64,000 nucleotides of DNA from assembly GCA_032718865.1 (NCBI GenBank), contig JALUTQ010000028.1, positions 992,001 to 1,056,000 on the forward strand, written 5' to 3'. Each line of letters opens with the position of its first letter. Position 1 is the stretch's first letter. Under the pieces are notes generated by a model. It was not told the origin of the DNA. It saw only the letters and a list, made by a program, of their open reading frames with translations, and searched no databases. This stretch comes from Tilletia caries. Taxonomy: Eukaryota > Basidiomycota > Exobasidiomycetes > Tilletiales > Tilletiaceae. Shown here in pieces: positions 10,876 through 20,623 of the stretch. The position numbers and the translations under genes were made by a program.

Positions 10876-11757
10876 TCAGTAGCTGCTGCCGATGTTTGCT
10901 TCATGTAGTAGCGCATCTGGGGCTAGTAACACGATGCGGATGAGAAACTCGTATTCGGCGAGTATGTGGACTGGGTAGCATTGCACATGGTCTGCACGAT
11001 GTAATTCATCGCTGAGCCTTCTCCTCGAGACGGGTCGCGTGCTTGGCGGAGAGGAAGTTCTGATGGAGGACATGTCGGCGCGGATGCGGTTGTAGTCGAG
11101 GAGGCCGAGGGTGCCTTTGTGTCATTATAAGAGGAAAAAAATAAGCATGGGTCAGGGAGGGAAGGGACGGCTTCCTCGTCCTCGCAGATAGCTGCGTGGT
11201 AGATCGTCCCGACAGTGCGTGTGGTGAAGCGCCGGCACTTTGGTTCAGTACTCACGAAGGCATTGATGGCAGCATAAGTGCTGGTGGACTCCTCGCTCTC
11301 AATAGTCAATACACAGGAGCATGTTCTGTAAGAAATGACAGGGCCGTGTTAAATGTCAATCGCGTGCGTTCATATGCGCAATATCTGGTGAAGACAGGGT
11401 TGTCACTTCCTGCATAACTCACGTACTTGGCTCTGTGAGAGATTGGTATGAAAAGTGATCGTCAGTGTCCTCATAGATGTTTCTCATAGAGATACGTGAA
11501 AGCTGAGCAACAGTTACGTGCGTGTAGCCGATGTAGACCTCAGCGAACTGCTTGCTGGTGAGTCGCTTGCTGGATTTTGACTGCTGGTTCTTGTGTGTAG
11601 CGGGAAGGAAAATTCGGTCTGCTATTCCTTCTGCGGCTGCCATGGCTACCGGCGAGGGCATGCTCGAATGGACCATCTGATCTGGGCGAGAGTAAGAAAG
11701 AGAAATTGATTGAGCAATGATTAATGGTAGCGAAGGAAGCACAAGGAATGAACTCAC
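10876..11757 (-). pseudogene. unknown conserved block, copy 1 (second copy at 51.6 kb)
   Basis: Minus-strand exon-like pieces: KRLTSKQFAEVYIGYTHV (11.5 kb), RNIYEDTDDHFSYQS (11.45 kb), STSTYAAINAF and GTIYHAAICEDEEA (11.2-11.3 kb), GLLDYNRIRADM (11.1 kb). The order TY..I..IYHA..(Y/C)EDE then (L/F)DYN.IR..M recurs at 51.6-51.95 kb with clear nucleotide similarity, so both derive from one gene. GT/AG junctions can be drawn but the whole frame could not be joined without breaks. The family is not recognised. It lies beside fragments of other genes in both places. Confidence 0.4.
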
Positions 11758-11929
11758 GCGTGCGCTTTTGCCTCAGCCTGCTATTGCTAGTCGCCAGTTC
11801 CGTCCGCCTGGCATGATGGGCTGGAGCGCATCTTTGGGGGAGTCTGCTGCTGAGGCTGCGATGGGCTCTCCACTAAGGCACTTGCCCAGGGGTAAGCCAG
11901 CGGCTGTATGGGAGTCGAACTCGAGTCAG

Positions 11930-11985
11930 TGCACACATACACACGTACGCATACGGCACACACAGACACATACAACATGCTCACC
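11930..11985. repeat. degenerate CA-rich microsatellite
   Basis: A run of CACACATACACACG-type dinucleotides, purine/pyrimidine alternating, inside the gene-poor stretch 11,758-12,029. The plus-strand frame just before it (11,770-11,930) is open but unassigned. Confidence 0.6.
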
Positions 11986-12029
11986 CTGTGTTTCCCTTTG
12001 CTGTCCACTCTCTCTTTCACATTCCCTTC

Positions 12030-12670
12030 TCAAGTAAAGGAAAAGCATCATCACTGGATCGCCTCTTGTACGAACATGGGTTGAGAATGGTGGAGCCCTC
12101 CTGCACGAGTGGCGACCTGTACGCCTCCTGATACGCTTCGGCAGCAACAAGGGCTTCCTGCAGGAGCGGGTCTGGAGTCTTCTCGGAGGTGTCACCGCTG
12201 AGAATGGCGAACTGGACAGCGGCACCGTACGCGACGGTCTCGTCTAGTTTGATCGACTTGTTGGGCTTGCGGCCGTTGAAGAAGTTGCGGAGGAGCTACG
12301 AGCTCCTTCTGCTTGTCCTTGTACTCCTCCTTGGCAGCCTCTTGTCCGCCGTAGAGCCACGAGATCGACTCGTCCATCGCAGAATGCAGCTTCGTCTTGT
12401 CGTCAGCTCGAACTTGGAGGCAAAGGTCTCCTCGTTGAGCGAGTTGCTGAGGTTGTAGGCGTATGACTCGAGGCCGTCCTTGGCGATGATGCGGGCAGTG
12501 GTGGCCTCGTCTTCAGCCTGTGGTCTGTGGATGAGAAAGGGAATGCAATGGTCAGTTTGTTGCAAACGCGCGAGAAAGGGATCGAACACATACGCGGAAC
12601 TTCTCAGCCTCGTTGACCATGCGCTCGATGTCGTCCTTGGACAGTCGGCCCTTGTCGTTGGGCATGGTGG
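12030..12670 (-). pseudogene. Hsp70 fragments in permuted order
   Basis: Reading 5'-3' on the minus strand, the first block is the Hsp70 lid/C-terminal region: NDKGRLSKDDIERMVNEAEK, a 70-nt-scale intron ending CAGACCACAG, then DEATTARIIAKDGLESYAYN and DESISWLYGGQEAAKEEY. At about 12,297 it jumps directly into an ATPase-domain segment that should lie some 130 residues earlier in the protein: [15 protein letters not shown]...[21 protein letters not shown]. The substrate-binding beta domain between them, the rest of the ATPase domain and the C-terminal EEVD are absent. A one-base slip separates KFE from DDKTKL. This cannot encode a working chaperone. Confidence 0.88.
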
Positions 12671-12681
12671 AGGACTTTTCC

Positions 12682-15030
12682 TCAACTCATCTCCATCCCC
12701 ATATCGTTCCCCATTCCCATTCCCATGCCCATATTCATCCCCATCCCATTCACACCCATCCCAAACAAGTCATGGCCACTCCCTGTCGCAGTGAGACTAA
12801 GGGGTGCCGTCGCCGCTGCGCCGTAGTTGAACGCGAGCCACTCGCCTTCCCCCCGTTTCCCTCTTCCTGCACCCTGTCATGTGCATTCGGACCGCACCAC
12901 GTCCAGCGGACGGGAGCCTGCCCGAGGGGGAAGCCTATAGATCGTCCCGTGGCGTCCTTCCCGCCCCCATCCTCCAACCCGCCCCCATCCTCCACCCCGC
13001 CACTGCCGCTGCCATGCCCATCCTCTCCAGTCTCCAGTCTGCTCCGCGTCAAGGAAGTGGAGAAAGCCGAGCACCGCGGTCGGCGACGTCGATGCTGAGG
13101 ACGAAGGATCGGACCCCTGCTGCGTATTTCCGGCGCCAGCTTCCTTTTCCTTGCAGCGCGCCGTGGGAGGGAGGGAGCGCAGGTACCAAGATATCCTCCA
13201 GCGTGCGTAAAACTCGGATGAACATGAGTGCCGTGCCGACTTCGCGCCAAGTCGGTTTTGCCTCGTCCCCCTCCCCCTCCCCTTCCGCCTCCTTCTTCTC
13301 GTTGGAAGACGGACGCGCCCGTTCGTGCGCAAGGAACGCCATCAGGTCGGACGAGAGAGAGTGATGGAGTGTCGAGGCCGAAGAAAGATGAGCCGAGCGG
13401 CGAGCCTACTAATGAGCTGTGACCTGGCCGTGCTCCTCCGTTCGTAACGCCATAAACGAGAGGCTCCATCTCGAGCGCACTGCGGATGTTAGCGTGTACA
13501 ACGACGACGTCGGGCGGGCCGCCGTTTTCCCGTATGTATCTCCGCACAGACCGAGCGTAAGAAGCGCCTGTAGCACCTCTTCGATCTGGACAAGAATAGC
13601 AGCGGAAGAAGATGGCGAGGAGGAAGAATCCAGCGTCGTGTCCCTTTCCTCTCCTGCGTACAGAAGGGAGGACCAGCGCGAGGCGGACGCAGAGAGCGCA
13701 GAAGTGTCTGCGCTTAGCGTAATTTTCGACGACGAAGGAAGGGGAAGGTGCTGTTGAATGATGATGCTCCTTGTGCGCTCCCGCACCTGGCGCCTGATCG
13801 AGTGCGTTCGACGCGTTCTGCGATGCGAGTCTTGGCACTTTCCACATCGGATGTACCTGTGCGCGAGCGAGGTATGCTTCCAGCGCCTTGCTACGAAGCA
13901 GGTCGTCACCGTCGGCGTCGCTGCTCCTGGCTGCTCCCGACCCGTCGACGTCATGAAGCCGGACAGTAGGGGGACGAAAGCAAGAGTTGTCGGCGCTGTT
14001 TCTTGGCAACTACCCCATCTCATCGTGGAGCGGAGGAGAATGCTGGGGCGGATGCAGATGTAGATGTGGAGGAGGACGAGTTGAGGGACGCCGATTCGAT
14101 GAAGCGGACCGTATCGGCCGTCCTGCGTCTTCGGGCAGCTCGCTGCGCACCTTCGGCCGCCCGCTTTCGTTTGCGCAGAAGGAGGACGGGTGTGAGAGGG
14201 TAGTGATGTGATGATTGGTGGTGGTGGTGGTGTTGGAGATCGGTGGTGGCCCAGGGTCCTCCTGCCTCTTGCTGTTGTTGTTGTGGTAGGGATGGCGTGG
14301 AGGGGTCAAAAGTGTTGGGAGAGGATGCTGAGGAGTTGTCGGACTGTGGAATGAGATGGTGTCCATTCCCATTCCCGTTCCCGTTCGCATTCGCGTTTGA
14401 GTCTTGGAAGGACTCATGTTGATGACGCGGGTAGAGCACTGGATTATTGTTGTTCGAGTGAGGCTCGGGAAGGCCTGGCGGTGGTGCTGATGATGAAGAA
14501 GACGTGGTAACAGAGCCGACATTGCTGCCATTCTGTTGCTGCTGCTGTGACATCGCCGCCCATCGATTATGAACGAGCATATATGCGCCGTCAAGCTGCG
14601 GTTGCTGCGACGGAGAGTCATTCCCTCCCGCCGCCGCCCCGCTTCGGGATGTCGATGCCGCCGCCGCAGCCACAGCCCACAGACGAGGAGAGGAAGTGAG
14701 TGGTTGGGACCAGCTCGGCATCGAGGACGAGGGATGATCTGGCTTGGGCGAGGGCCCATTCGGCGAGGTCGTCGAGTTCGAGGAGGGATGCTGCTGCGAG
14801 GAGGGCGCGGGCTGTAGATGCTGGGAGAGGCTGCTGTTGTGGTGGTGCTGCGCCGTAGATGTGGGCGGGGCACTGCGGTTTCGGCGAGGGAGAGAGACGT
14901 GAGTGCTTGTTTAGCTTTTGGACACAGGCGGGAGCGAAGTGTGACACATACGATGTGGATTGCGTCTTGGTTGATGACGGGGTCATGGACGAAGATTTCT
15001 GAGCAAAGAGAAGACTGATGGTGAGCTTTC
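12682..15030 (-). CDS. BTB/POZ-domain protein, multi-exon, Gln/Asn- and Met/Gly-rich
   Basis: The 5' part shows EIFVHDPVINQDAIHI, a GTATGT...CCGCAG intron, then YGAAPP, TARALLAAASLLELDDLAEW and ALAQARSSLVLDAEL, the second half of a fungal BTB domain. Next come poly-Gln and Asn/Gly/His tracts (14.0-14.6 kb), then coding-like pieces at 13.8, 13.6 and 13.0-13.3 kb (EVGTALMFIRVLRTLEDILV). The C-terminus ends in a Met/Gly repeat before TGA at 12682-12684, only a few bases from the Hsp70 relic. Exon borders in the middle are not resolved and a run of six G near 12,850 seems to shift the frame. Fungal BTB proteins of this kind often act as adaptors; the role here is unknown. Confidence 0.5.
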
Positions 15031-15154
15031 CTGGCTGAACAAGCAGAAGGAGTGTGTGTGGGATGCATACCTATTATGAGATGTCTGCTGTCTGGAATGC
15101 AGCGTGCAAAGAAGGGAGAGCGGGAGAGGATGAGGGCGTGCAGGTTGAACTGTG

Positions 15155-15825
15155 CCTGCCGACACCACCACCGTCACCGTCGCTGCCATCACCACCTCCA
15201 CCTTCGCCGTCACCACCGTCGCCGTCACGCGCCCTCGCCGTCACGCGCCCTCGCCGTCACGCGCCGTCACCCGTCGCCGCCGTCACCCGTCGCCGCCGTC
15301 ACCTGTCGCCACCGTCACCACCGCTGTCGCCGTCACCCGCACCACCGTTGCCGTCACCCGCACCACCGTTGCCGCCGTCGCCGCCGTCACCACCGTTGCC
15401 GCCGTCGCCGCCGTCACCACCGCCGTCGCCGTCACCACCGTCACCACCGCCGTCGCCGTCACCACCGTCACCACCGCCGTCGCCGTAACCCGCACCACCG
15501 TCGCCGCCGTCGCCGCCATCACCACCACCACCGTCGCCGCCGCCGTCATCACCCGCCGTCACCACCACCACCGTCGCCGCCGCCGTCATCACCTGCCGTC
15601 AGTCACCACCGCCGCCGCCGTCACCACCACCGTCGCCGCCGCCGTCACCACCACCGTCGCCGCCGCCGTCACCACCACCGTCGCCGCCGCCGTCACCACC
15701 ACCGTCGCCGCCGCCGTCACCACCACCGTCGCCGCCGCCGTCACCACCACCGTCGCCGCCGCCGTCACCACCACCGTCGCCGCCGCCGTCACCACCACCG
15801 TCGCCGCCGTGGCCAGCTCTCAGCT
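15155..15825. repeat. GNC minisatellite: 24-bp units in the distal part
   Basis: About 670 bp of CACC/GTCGCC-type repeats. From about 15,605 to 15,815 the array is almost perfect, alternating two synonymous forms of a 12-bp unit (period 24 bp). Towards 15,155 it becomes irregular. On the minus strand the regular part encodes GGGD repeats at the end of the 412-residue protein; TGA follows the last GGGD, so more than 400 bp of the array lies outside the coding region. The plus-strand His/Arg frames across it are shadows. Confidence 0.9.
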
Positions 15826-16837
15826 GGCCAAGGACGTCTTGCTCGTCGTCCTCGTCGGGGTCGACCACGGGTTCGTCGGGTTCGTCCTCGTTGTGCTCGT
15901 CGTCGGGGCTGTCCTCGTCGTCGGGGCTGTCCTCGTCGTCGGGGTCGTAATGAATGTCGGGTGTATACACCCGGTGCATCGCTCGCACAAAAAAAACCAA
16001 CATTTTCAGGCCGAGGTTGAGGGCGCGGTTTTGAACTCGGGGAGGATACAGTGAAACAGTCTGCTGCCGACTGAGTACTGCCAAGTACATGAGGCCGGCG
16101 ATGACCCGCAGTAAGACGTGTTGGTTTTGAAGCGGCTGAAGATCGATGGGTCGATGGTTTAAGGGCGCATACCAGAGCTCCCTGCCCTGTTCGAGCTCCA
16201 CGCCGAGCATGGGCCCGCAGTGATCCATGGGCGTTCCGACGTCTTCGGTGTCGGGCGCGAAGGTGATGCATGCCTCGATGTTGAGGGCGAACTTACTAAG
16301 TGGTTCTGTGGGTCGAACTTCGCGAGACGGGAAAAGCGGAGGGTTTCTCTCGCAGATGTCGAGCAGGTCGAAAATCTTCTGAGTGATGCTGCGGGAAAAA
16401 AGATCCTTATATCGATTGACGCCGGCAACGATAAGTCTCGGCTGAGGGCCAATCCGGATTGTGGTGGTGAGGGCCCACTTAATCCTCTGGTCGCGAATCT
16501 TGCGCGCGTTGGTGTTCCGCGACCGACGGTGGGAAGGGATGGCGTCCTGGTCCAGCTGGCGACCTGCTGACGAGGCCCCAGCTTCTTTCTGGGCAAGCCT
16601 TTTCTCGAGCTCCGCGCGCTTCGCGGGGTTGTCGAAATGGTCGAAAGTCTCCCAGCTCGGAAGCCAGATGGCGCGACCGACCGGAACACCCCTAACGCCA
16701 TCGATGGTCATGCGACGGAGACTGTCAACACCCCGGTAAGGATGGGAGAGGTCTCTGGAGTGGTGCTCGTCGGCAGCAATGGGCGTATGCCCGCGGGCCC
16801 TCGCGTACTGCTTCTTTTGCTTGCCTTTCTTTGGCAT
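15599..16837 (-). CDS. orphan protein ending in a (GGGD)n tract
   Basis: A single-exon frame of 412 codons with a basic start (MPKKGKQKKQYARARG), a central globular-looking region of about 270 residues containing WLPSWETFDHFDNPAKRAEL, FALNIEACITFAP and MYLAVLSRQQTVSLYPP, then an acidic Asp/Glu/Pro region with three DPDDEDSPDDE-like repeats, and finally about 70 residues of GGGD units encoded by the minisatellite. No transmembrane segment or known fold is recognised. Composition changes sharply from the middle to the tail, so length polymorphism of the Gly/Asp tail is likely. Function unknown. Confidence 0.65.
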   Translation of the reverse strand: MPKKGKQKKQYARARGHTPIAADEHHSRDLSHPYRGVDSLRRMTIDGVRGVPVGRAIWLPSWETFDHFDNPAKRAELEKRLAQKEAGASSAGRQLDQDAIPSHRRSRNTNARKIRDQRIKWALTTTIRIGPQPRLIVAGVNRYKDLFSRSITQKIFDLLDICERNPPLFPSREVRPTEPLSKFALNIEACITFAPDTEDVGTPMDHCGPMLGVELEQGRELWYAPLNHRPIDLQPLQNQHVLLRVIAGLMYLAVLSRQQTVSLYPPRVQNRALNLGLKMLVFFVRAMHRVYTPDIHYDPDDEDSPDDEDSPDDEHNEDEPDEPVVDPDEDDEQDVLGQLRAGHGGDGGGDGGGDGGGDGGGDGGGDGGGDGGGDGGGDGGGDGGGDGGGDGGGDGGGDGGGDGGGDGGGGGD

Positions 16838-17806
16838 GATGGAGATGGTGGTTTGCGTCTGGCATTGCTGCTGAAAAAACTTCCCACAGCAGAATCAAAA
16901 CACTCAACCGCTGATTACAAAAGATTGTATTAACAGGCACGTACACGACCCATTCCAATGCCCGCCGCCCGCCTGTAATCAAATTGTCAGTGGAAGAACC
17001 ATTCGCGCGCGTGTGCTGCCGGCGAGGTGCACGAGTGGCATTGTCGGAAGCAACACACGCGCCAGGGGCCCTGACTCGCGGAGAGCAGTTGACCCCAGCA
17101 GCTTTCGACCGCCGACTCATATAGAGCGGTACGTCGGGGGCTGGCCAGCCAGCGAATGTTCTCCCACATCCAGGTGATGTAGGGGGCTGGGTAAGGGTAG
17201 GGAGGGGTGGTGCGTGTGGTGGTCGAGAAGCAGAAATTTTCAATTCCGTCTGTCGATGAAAATCTCAAGGCGGAAGATTCTCGGCCGTAAATGTCACAAT
17301 GTGCACATGTGACATGCCCCCCTCTACGACTCCGATGATTCCGCCGACCCGTACCCATCACCGTCGGAGTCGGCGTCGCAGGAGCAGCAGTGACAGTCGA
17401 AGCGGACGATCAGCAGGAAGGGTAATAGCGAGCGTGTGGTGATGGGGGCGATATCGTCCGGATCGACGTCGGCGTCCTGCTTGGGCCGTTGGGCGGGATG
17501 GGAGACTTCGGCTTCGGCGGGGGGGTCGGTGGGAGGAGCAGCAACTGCAGCAGCAGCAGACACCGCATCTTCCAGCACCTCAACGCGATCGAGGCCATCC
17601 GCTCGCTCGAATTCGCGCGCACGCCACAGACGCCAAAACACGCAGCATCGGTATCGACAGCGACGGCATCCGACTCCGTCCTCGCACCGCCCCCCACTGC
17701 ATGGACGCTCGCATCCCTGTTCCCACCAGAGACAGAGTGAGTGATAGGCAGACCCATACCAGAGCCAGGAGCCGCGAACACTCACCCTCGTCTTCCTTCC
17801 ACCACC
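16838..17806. other. intergenic region
   Basis: Short frames on both strands (for example a Cys/His-containing minus frame at 16,987-17,361) are not convincing. A near-palindrome around 17,292-17,315 (TGTCACA..TGTGCACA..TGTGACA) shares 18 bp with 25,994-26,011. Confidence 0.35.
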
Positions 17807-18214
17807 ATGAAGACTGTCGCCGCTACCATCGCTCTTGCTCTCGCTGCCGCCGCCGCCTCGGTTACCGCTGCTCCCATCCCGCGTGCCGCCCCCAGTACTG
17901 ATGCTCCCAAAGCCCGCGACGCCGGTGGCAAGGCTCCGATCTTCCTCCTCGCCAGCCCCGAGGCGCTCCTTGCCCACGAGGAAGCTATAGGTCTCCATGC
18001 GCGCGACTTCGAGGAGGGTTTGGCTGGCCGCGACGCCAACGGCCACGTTCCGATCATTCTGATCACCAAGCCTGGTGATCTCCTCGCCAGCCATGAAGCT
18101 GCTGGTCTGCATGCGCGGGATATCCACGCCAGCCTGTCCAGAACCGCCTTCCTCCGAATCAGCGCCGGCGCCACCTGCACCACGTCTTGGTCCGCCAACC
18201 CCAGCACCGTGTAG
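17807..18214 (+). CDS. small secreted protein with two internal repeats
   Basis: Starting at ATG 17,807 (preceded by CCACCACC) the frame encodes a signal peptide, MKTVAATIALALAAAAASVT with an A-A-P cleavage context, then two copies of a module: LLASPEALLAHEEAIGLHARD and LITKPGDLLASHEAAGLHARD. After residue about 105 another frame becomes Pro/Ala/Ser-rich (PPSSESAPAPPAPRLGPP), so a frameshift near 18,130 may have moved the true C-terminus. Downstream it runs directly into antisense PP2C sequence at about 18,284. It is a candidate secreted effector or wall protein; function unknown. Confidence 0.5.
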   Translation: MKTVAATIALALAAAAASVTAAPIPRAAPSTDAPKARDAGGKAPIFLLASPEALLAHEEAIGLHARDFEEGLAGRDANGHVPIILITKPGDLLASHEAAGLHARDIHASLSRTAFLRISAGATCTTSWSANPSTV

Positions 18215-18283
18215 GCTCGCGCCGAGTCCACCGGCTGCACCGCCTGCGTTCGTGTTGAAGACCGGCGCGATGTCGTCGGGTGT

Positions 18284-18500
18284 GTCCAGGGCGCGGGAGA
18301 GGGCAAGGTTGCCGTTTACCCGACCGAACTCGACGAAGCCACCAGCACCAATGATACGAGCCGTTTCCTCTGCGGGAAGAGAAGTGTGAGAAAAAGAGAA
18401 AAGGACAGTCAGTGTAAAGGTCATCGACATGGTTAGGGATAGGAGGAGGAAATATGACGTACTCTGATTGGTGGGCTTGTGGTCATAGCTACGCGGCGTC
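18284..18500 (-). pseudogene. PP2C phosphatase C-proximal fragment
   Basis: The minus strand reads YDHKPTNQ (18,461-18,500), an intron, then ETARIIGAGGFVEFGRVNGN followed by LALSRAL. This is the PP2C motif block 'DHKP..E..RI..AGG.V...RVNG.LALSRA.GD'. The following GD of the conserved motif is lost: after SRAL the sequence diverges into an unrelated Gly-rich stretch antisense to the secreted-protein gene. Confidence 0.85.
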
Positions 18501-19655
18501 GTCAGTCCTACGTAGAAGGGTTGAGTCGCCGTCGAGTTGGCCAATTGGGACGCGGCGAGGAAAACGAGGCCCGCTTGGAGGTCCAGGGCGAGCTCGGTTT
18601 GGGTGTAGTCCGACCGCATGTCGTGGTATCGGTCTTTGTGATCAGGTCCGCCGACGAGGGCGCCGTACAGGACATGTGCTTCCACCGGATGGTTGTTGTC
18701 TGATAGCAGGCGAGGTGCGAATGAAAAAGAAGAGGTGAGTGAATTGGAGATAGGGATATAAAAGGCAGAAGAGAAAGAGGGGAAACGTACCGATATTGCC
18801 AATGTCCGTTCCACCCGAAGCCAGGGCTGAATGCGGGTTCTCGGCACTGTTGGGACTCTGACCGACCATGTAGACCGCATTCATAGGGTTCTTCCCCAGC
18901 ACGTAGTCGATCTGCGAGTGCGCAAAGGACAGATATGTGCTCGCTTTGTTTCCCGTCGCGAATCCAGAGTAGACTAGGGCCACCGCGGCGGCATTCATAG
19001 CAGGGTTGAGAGACGAACTCGAGCTGTAGCCTTGCCACCAGGCCAGTCCGCCGGGCGTGAAGGAGACGGAGGAGCCCCTCGACGCTGACCCCTTCGCGAA
19101 GGGATCGAGCCAGGCCTCTGTATCCGATTGGAAGCGAGTCAGGTTGAGTCCCAAGTTCGGATGAAGTACTGCAGCCTGTGCGAGGAGGACCGAAATCGCG
19201 GGCGCTCGAGCGTCCCAGTTGAGCGCAGTACCGATCTGCGGCATCGAAATATCCGCATACTGCTGCAGTGTCTGATTGGCCACCACTCCGTCACCGGTGG
19301 CGAGGGTGAGCATGGCGCCCGCATAGGCGAGCTTGTCGCGCCAGTCGGAAGAAGGGTAGGAGTCGTCCAGGGCAGGGACGACGCGGTGGGCGACCTGATG
19401 CGATTGGCCGTCCGGGCGAAGGCGTAGAGGGATTGAGCGCGGGTGAGGAGGGTTTGTGCGTACGTAGCATTTTGGAGCGAGCTTGGGACGCTTCCGCCTT
19501 TGCTGTCCCCGTTCGCTCGCAGCGGTAGGGCGGTGCCGGAGTAGAGAAGGTAGCCAACTGCGAAAGCGGCGGCAACAGAGGCGACCACGTCCGTCCCTGG
19601 CTTTTCGGCGGAGACAACGTAGCTTGGTCGAGATTTGGGAATCGACAGATCTAAT
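18501..19655 (-). pseudogene. glycoside hydrolase family 9 gene lacking its N-terminal third
   Basis: The minus strand encodes SRPSYVVSAEKPGTDVVASV, LALDDSYPSS-type sequence (PALDDSYPSSDWRDKLAYAG), FTPGGLAWWQGYSS, YVLGKNPMNAVYMVG and, after an intron, GGPDHKDRYHDMRSDYTQTE, where the Glu in QTE corresponds to the GH9 general acid. The N-terminal region with the DAGD catalytic Asp is missing. A one-base slip near 19,408 breaks the frame. The 5' side fuses in phase to PP2C sequence (VHGRL) and the 3' side runs into PP2C DHKPTN, so the GH9 block replaces the middle of a phosphatase gene. Fungal GH9 enzymes act on beta-glucans outside the cell; this copy should be inactive. Confidence 0.8.
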
Positions 19656-20048
19656 CGGCCATGGACCGTCTTGCCTGCGTACTTGGCTACGGCAGAGCCT
19701 ATAAAATCCAACACGCGTCAGCACCATTTTTGGGTCAGTGACATGTCTAAATTGCGCAGGTTTTATCCGAACAGGAGAAGCGAACAACTGACCTCCGTGG
19801 CCATCGTATACTGCGAAAAAGGTGATGTTGTCCTTATCGTCGGCGTCGGTAAGTTTGAGGATGATAGCGTGCGCATCTTCCATGCCTGTAGGAAAGAGAA
19901 AGAATCAATGTCAGAAGAAGCCGAGGAGCAGGACCGCTCGGTGGGAGGCAAAAGAATACGCACTGATTCGCCATCCCTAGGCAAGCGTGGCGTCCTCATC
20001 TACGGAGGTATGCTTCTCGATGACGGGTTCGGAGAGTGTTTGTCCGCT
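19656..20048 (-). pseudogene. PP2C phosphatase N-terminal exons
   Basis: Minus-strand exons give GQTLSEPVIEKHTSVDEDAT, GWRI, an intron (A|GTGCGT...CCTACAG), SMEDAHAIILKL, FFAVYDGHGG, a second intron (GTCAGT...TTATAG) and SAVAKYAGKTVHGRL. These match the start of fungal PP2C-type Mn/Mg-dependent phosphatases, including the metal-binding ED of MEDAH and the D of DGHGG. The codon where the start Met is expected reads AGC and an in-frame TAG lies at 19,977-19,979. It then fuses to GH9 sequence. Confidence 0.85.
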
Positions 20049-20623
20049 GATTGTGGAGTGTTTTCTGGGGATGGAAATGGGGAGGAGGAGCAGGGGGAGA
20101 ATTCCTAGAGGAGGTTTGCTGTGAATAGAGAGGGGGCCTTCTGTGCATCCATGTCTGCGGTGAGCTTGCGCGTGAAGCATGGGGTGTGTTGAGGTCGTGC
20201 TTGATGATCCAGGTCGACGTTGGTGACGACGGCGATGGCGGTAGCAGTATGAGAGGTTGAGACGGCGCCAGTACTCGTAGAGGGAATTTCAGATCCGGCC
20301 TCATTGAGAAGATGACGGCCGTCGGGTGGGAATCGTGACGGTGACCCTGCACCTCGGGGAAGGGGTTGCTGGCTGTCGTTGTTGGGGCGACCAGTCAGTC
20401 CCTGTCGACATACAGCCGAGTCTTCTCATTTGAATGGGGAAAATGGATTTTTCGCGACACCGTACATCGCAAAATCCCCTCCTTCTCCTTCACTGTCCCA
20501 TATGCAATAAGGAGTACTACTTACTAGAGTAAGTACAGTTACATAGCGCGATAAGTTCCATCACGGCCCGCACTCTCACAGCTCACGCACCCCGAGTTCA
20601 GCAGCATACAGACAGACACAAGC
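20049..20623. other. intergenic region
   Basis: It separates the minus-strand PP2C/GH9 mosaic from the plus-strand BED-like ORF. No features beyond a weak TA-rich stretch at 20,515-20,545. Confidence 0.4.

Noticed and set aside
12750..14009. A single 419-codon minus-strand protein
   Set aside because: It joins pieces of different true frames of the BTB gene; composition changes along it and better frames exist locally.
15052..16054. Long plus-strand His/Arg and Val/Thr/Ala ORFs across the minisatellite
   Set aside because: They are opposite-strand shadows of the GGGD array and contain only repeat-encoded residues.
17324..18880. 518-codon minus-strand ORF
   Set aside because: It is open because of GC bias; only its PP2C pieces are real, and the rest is antisense to the secreted-protein gene.
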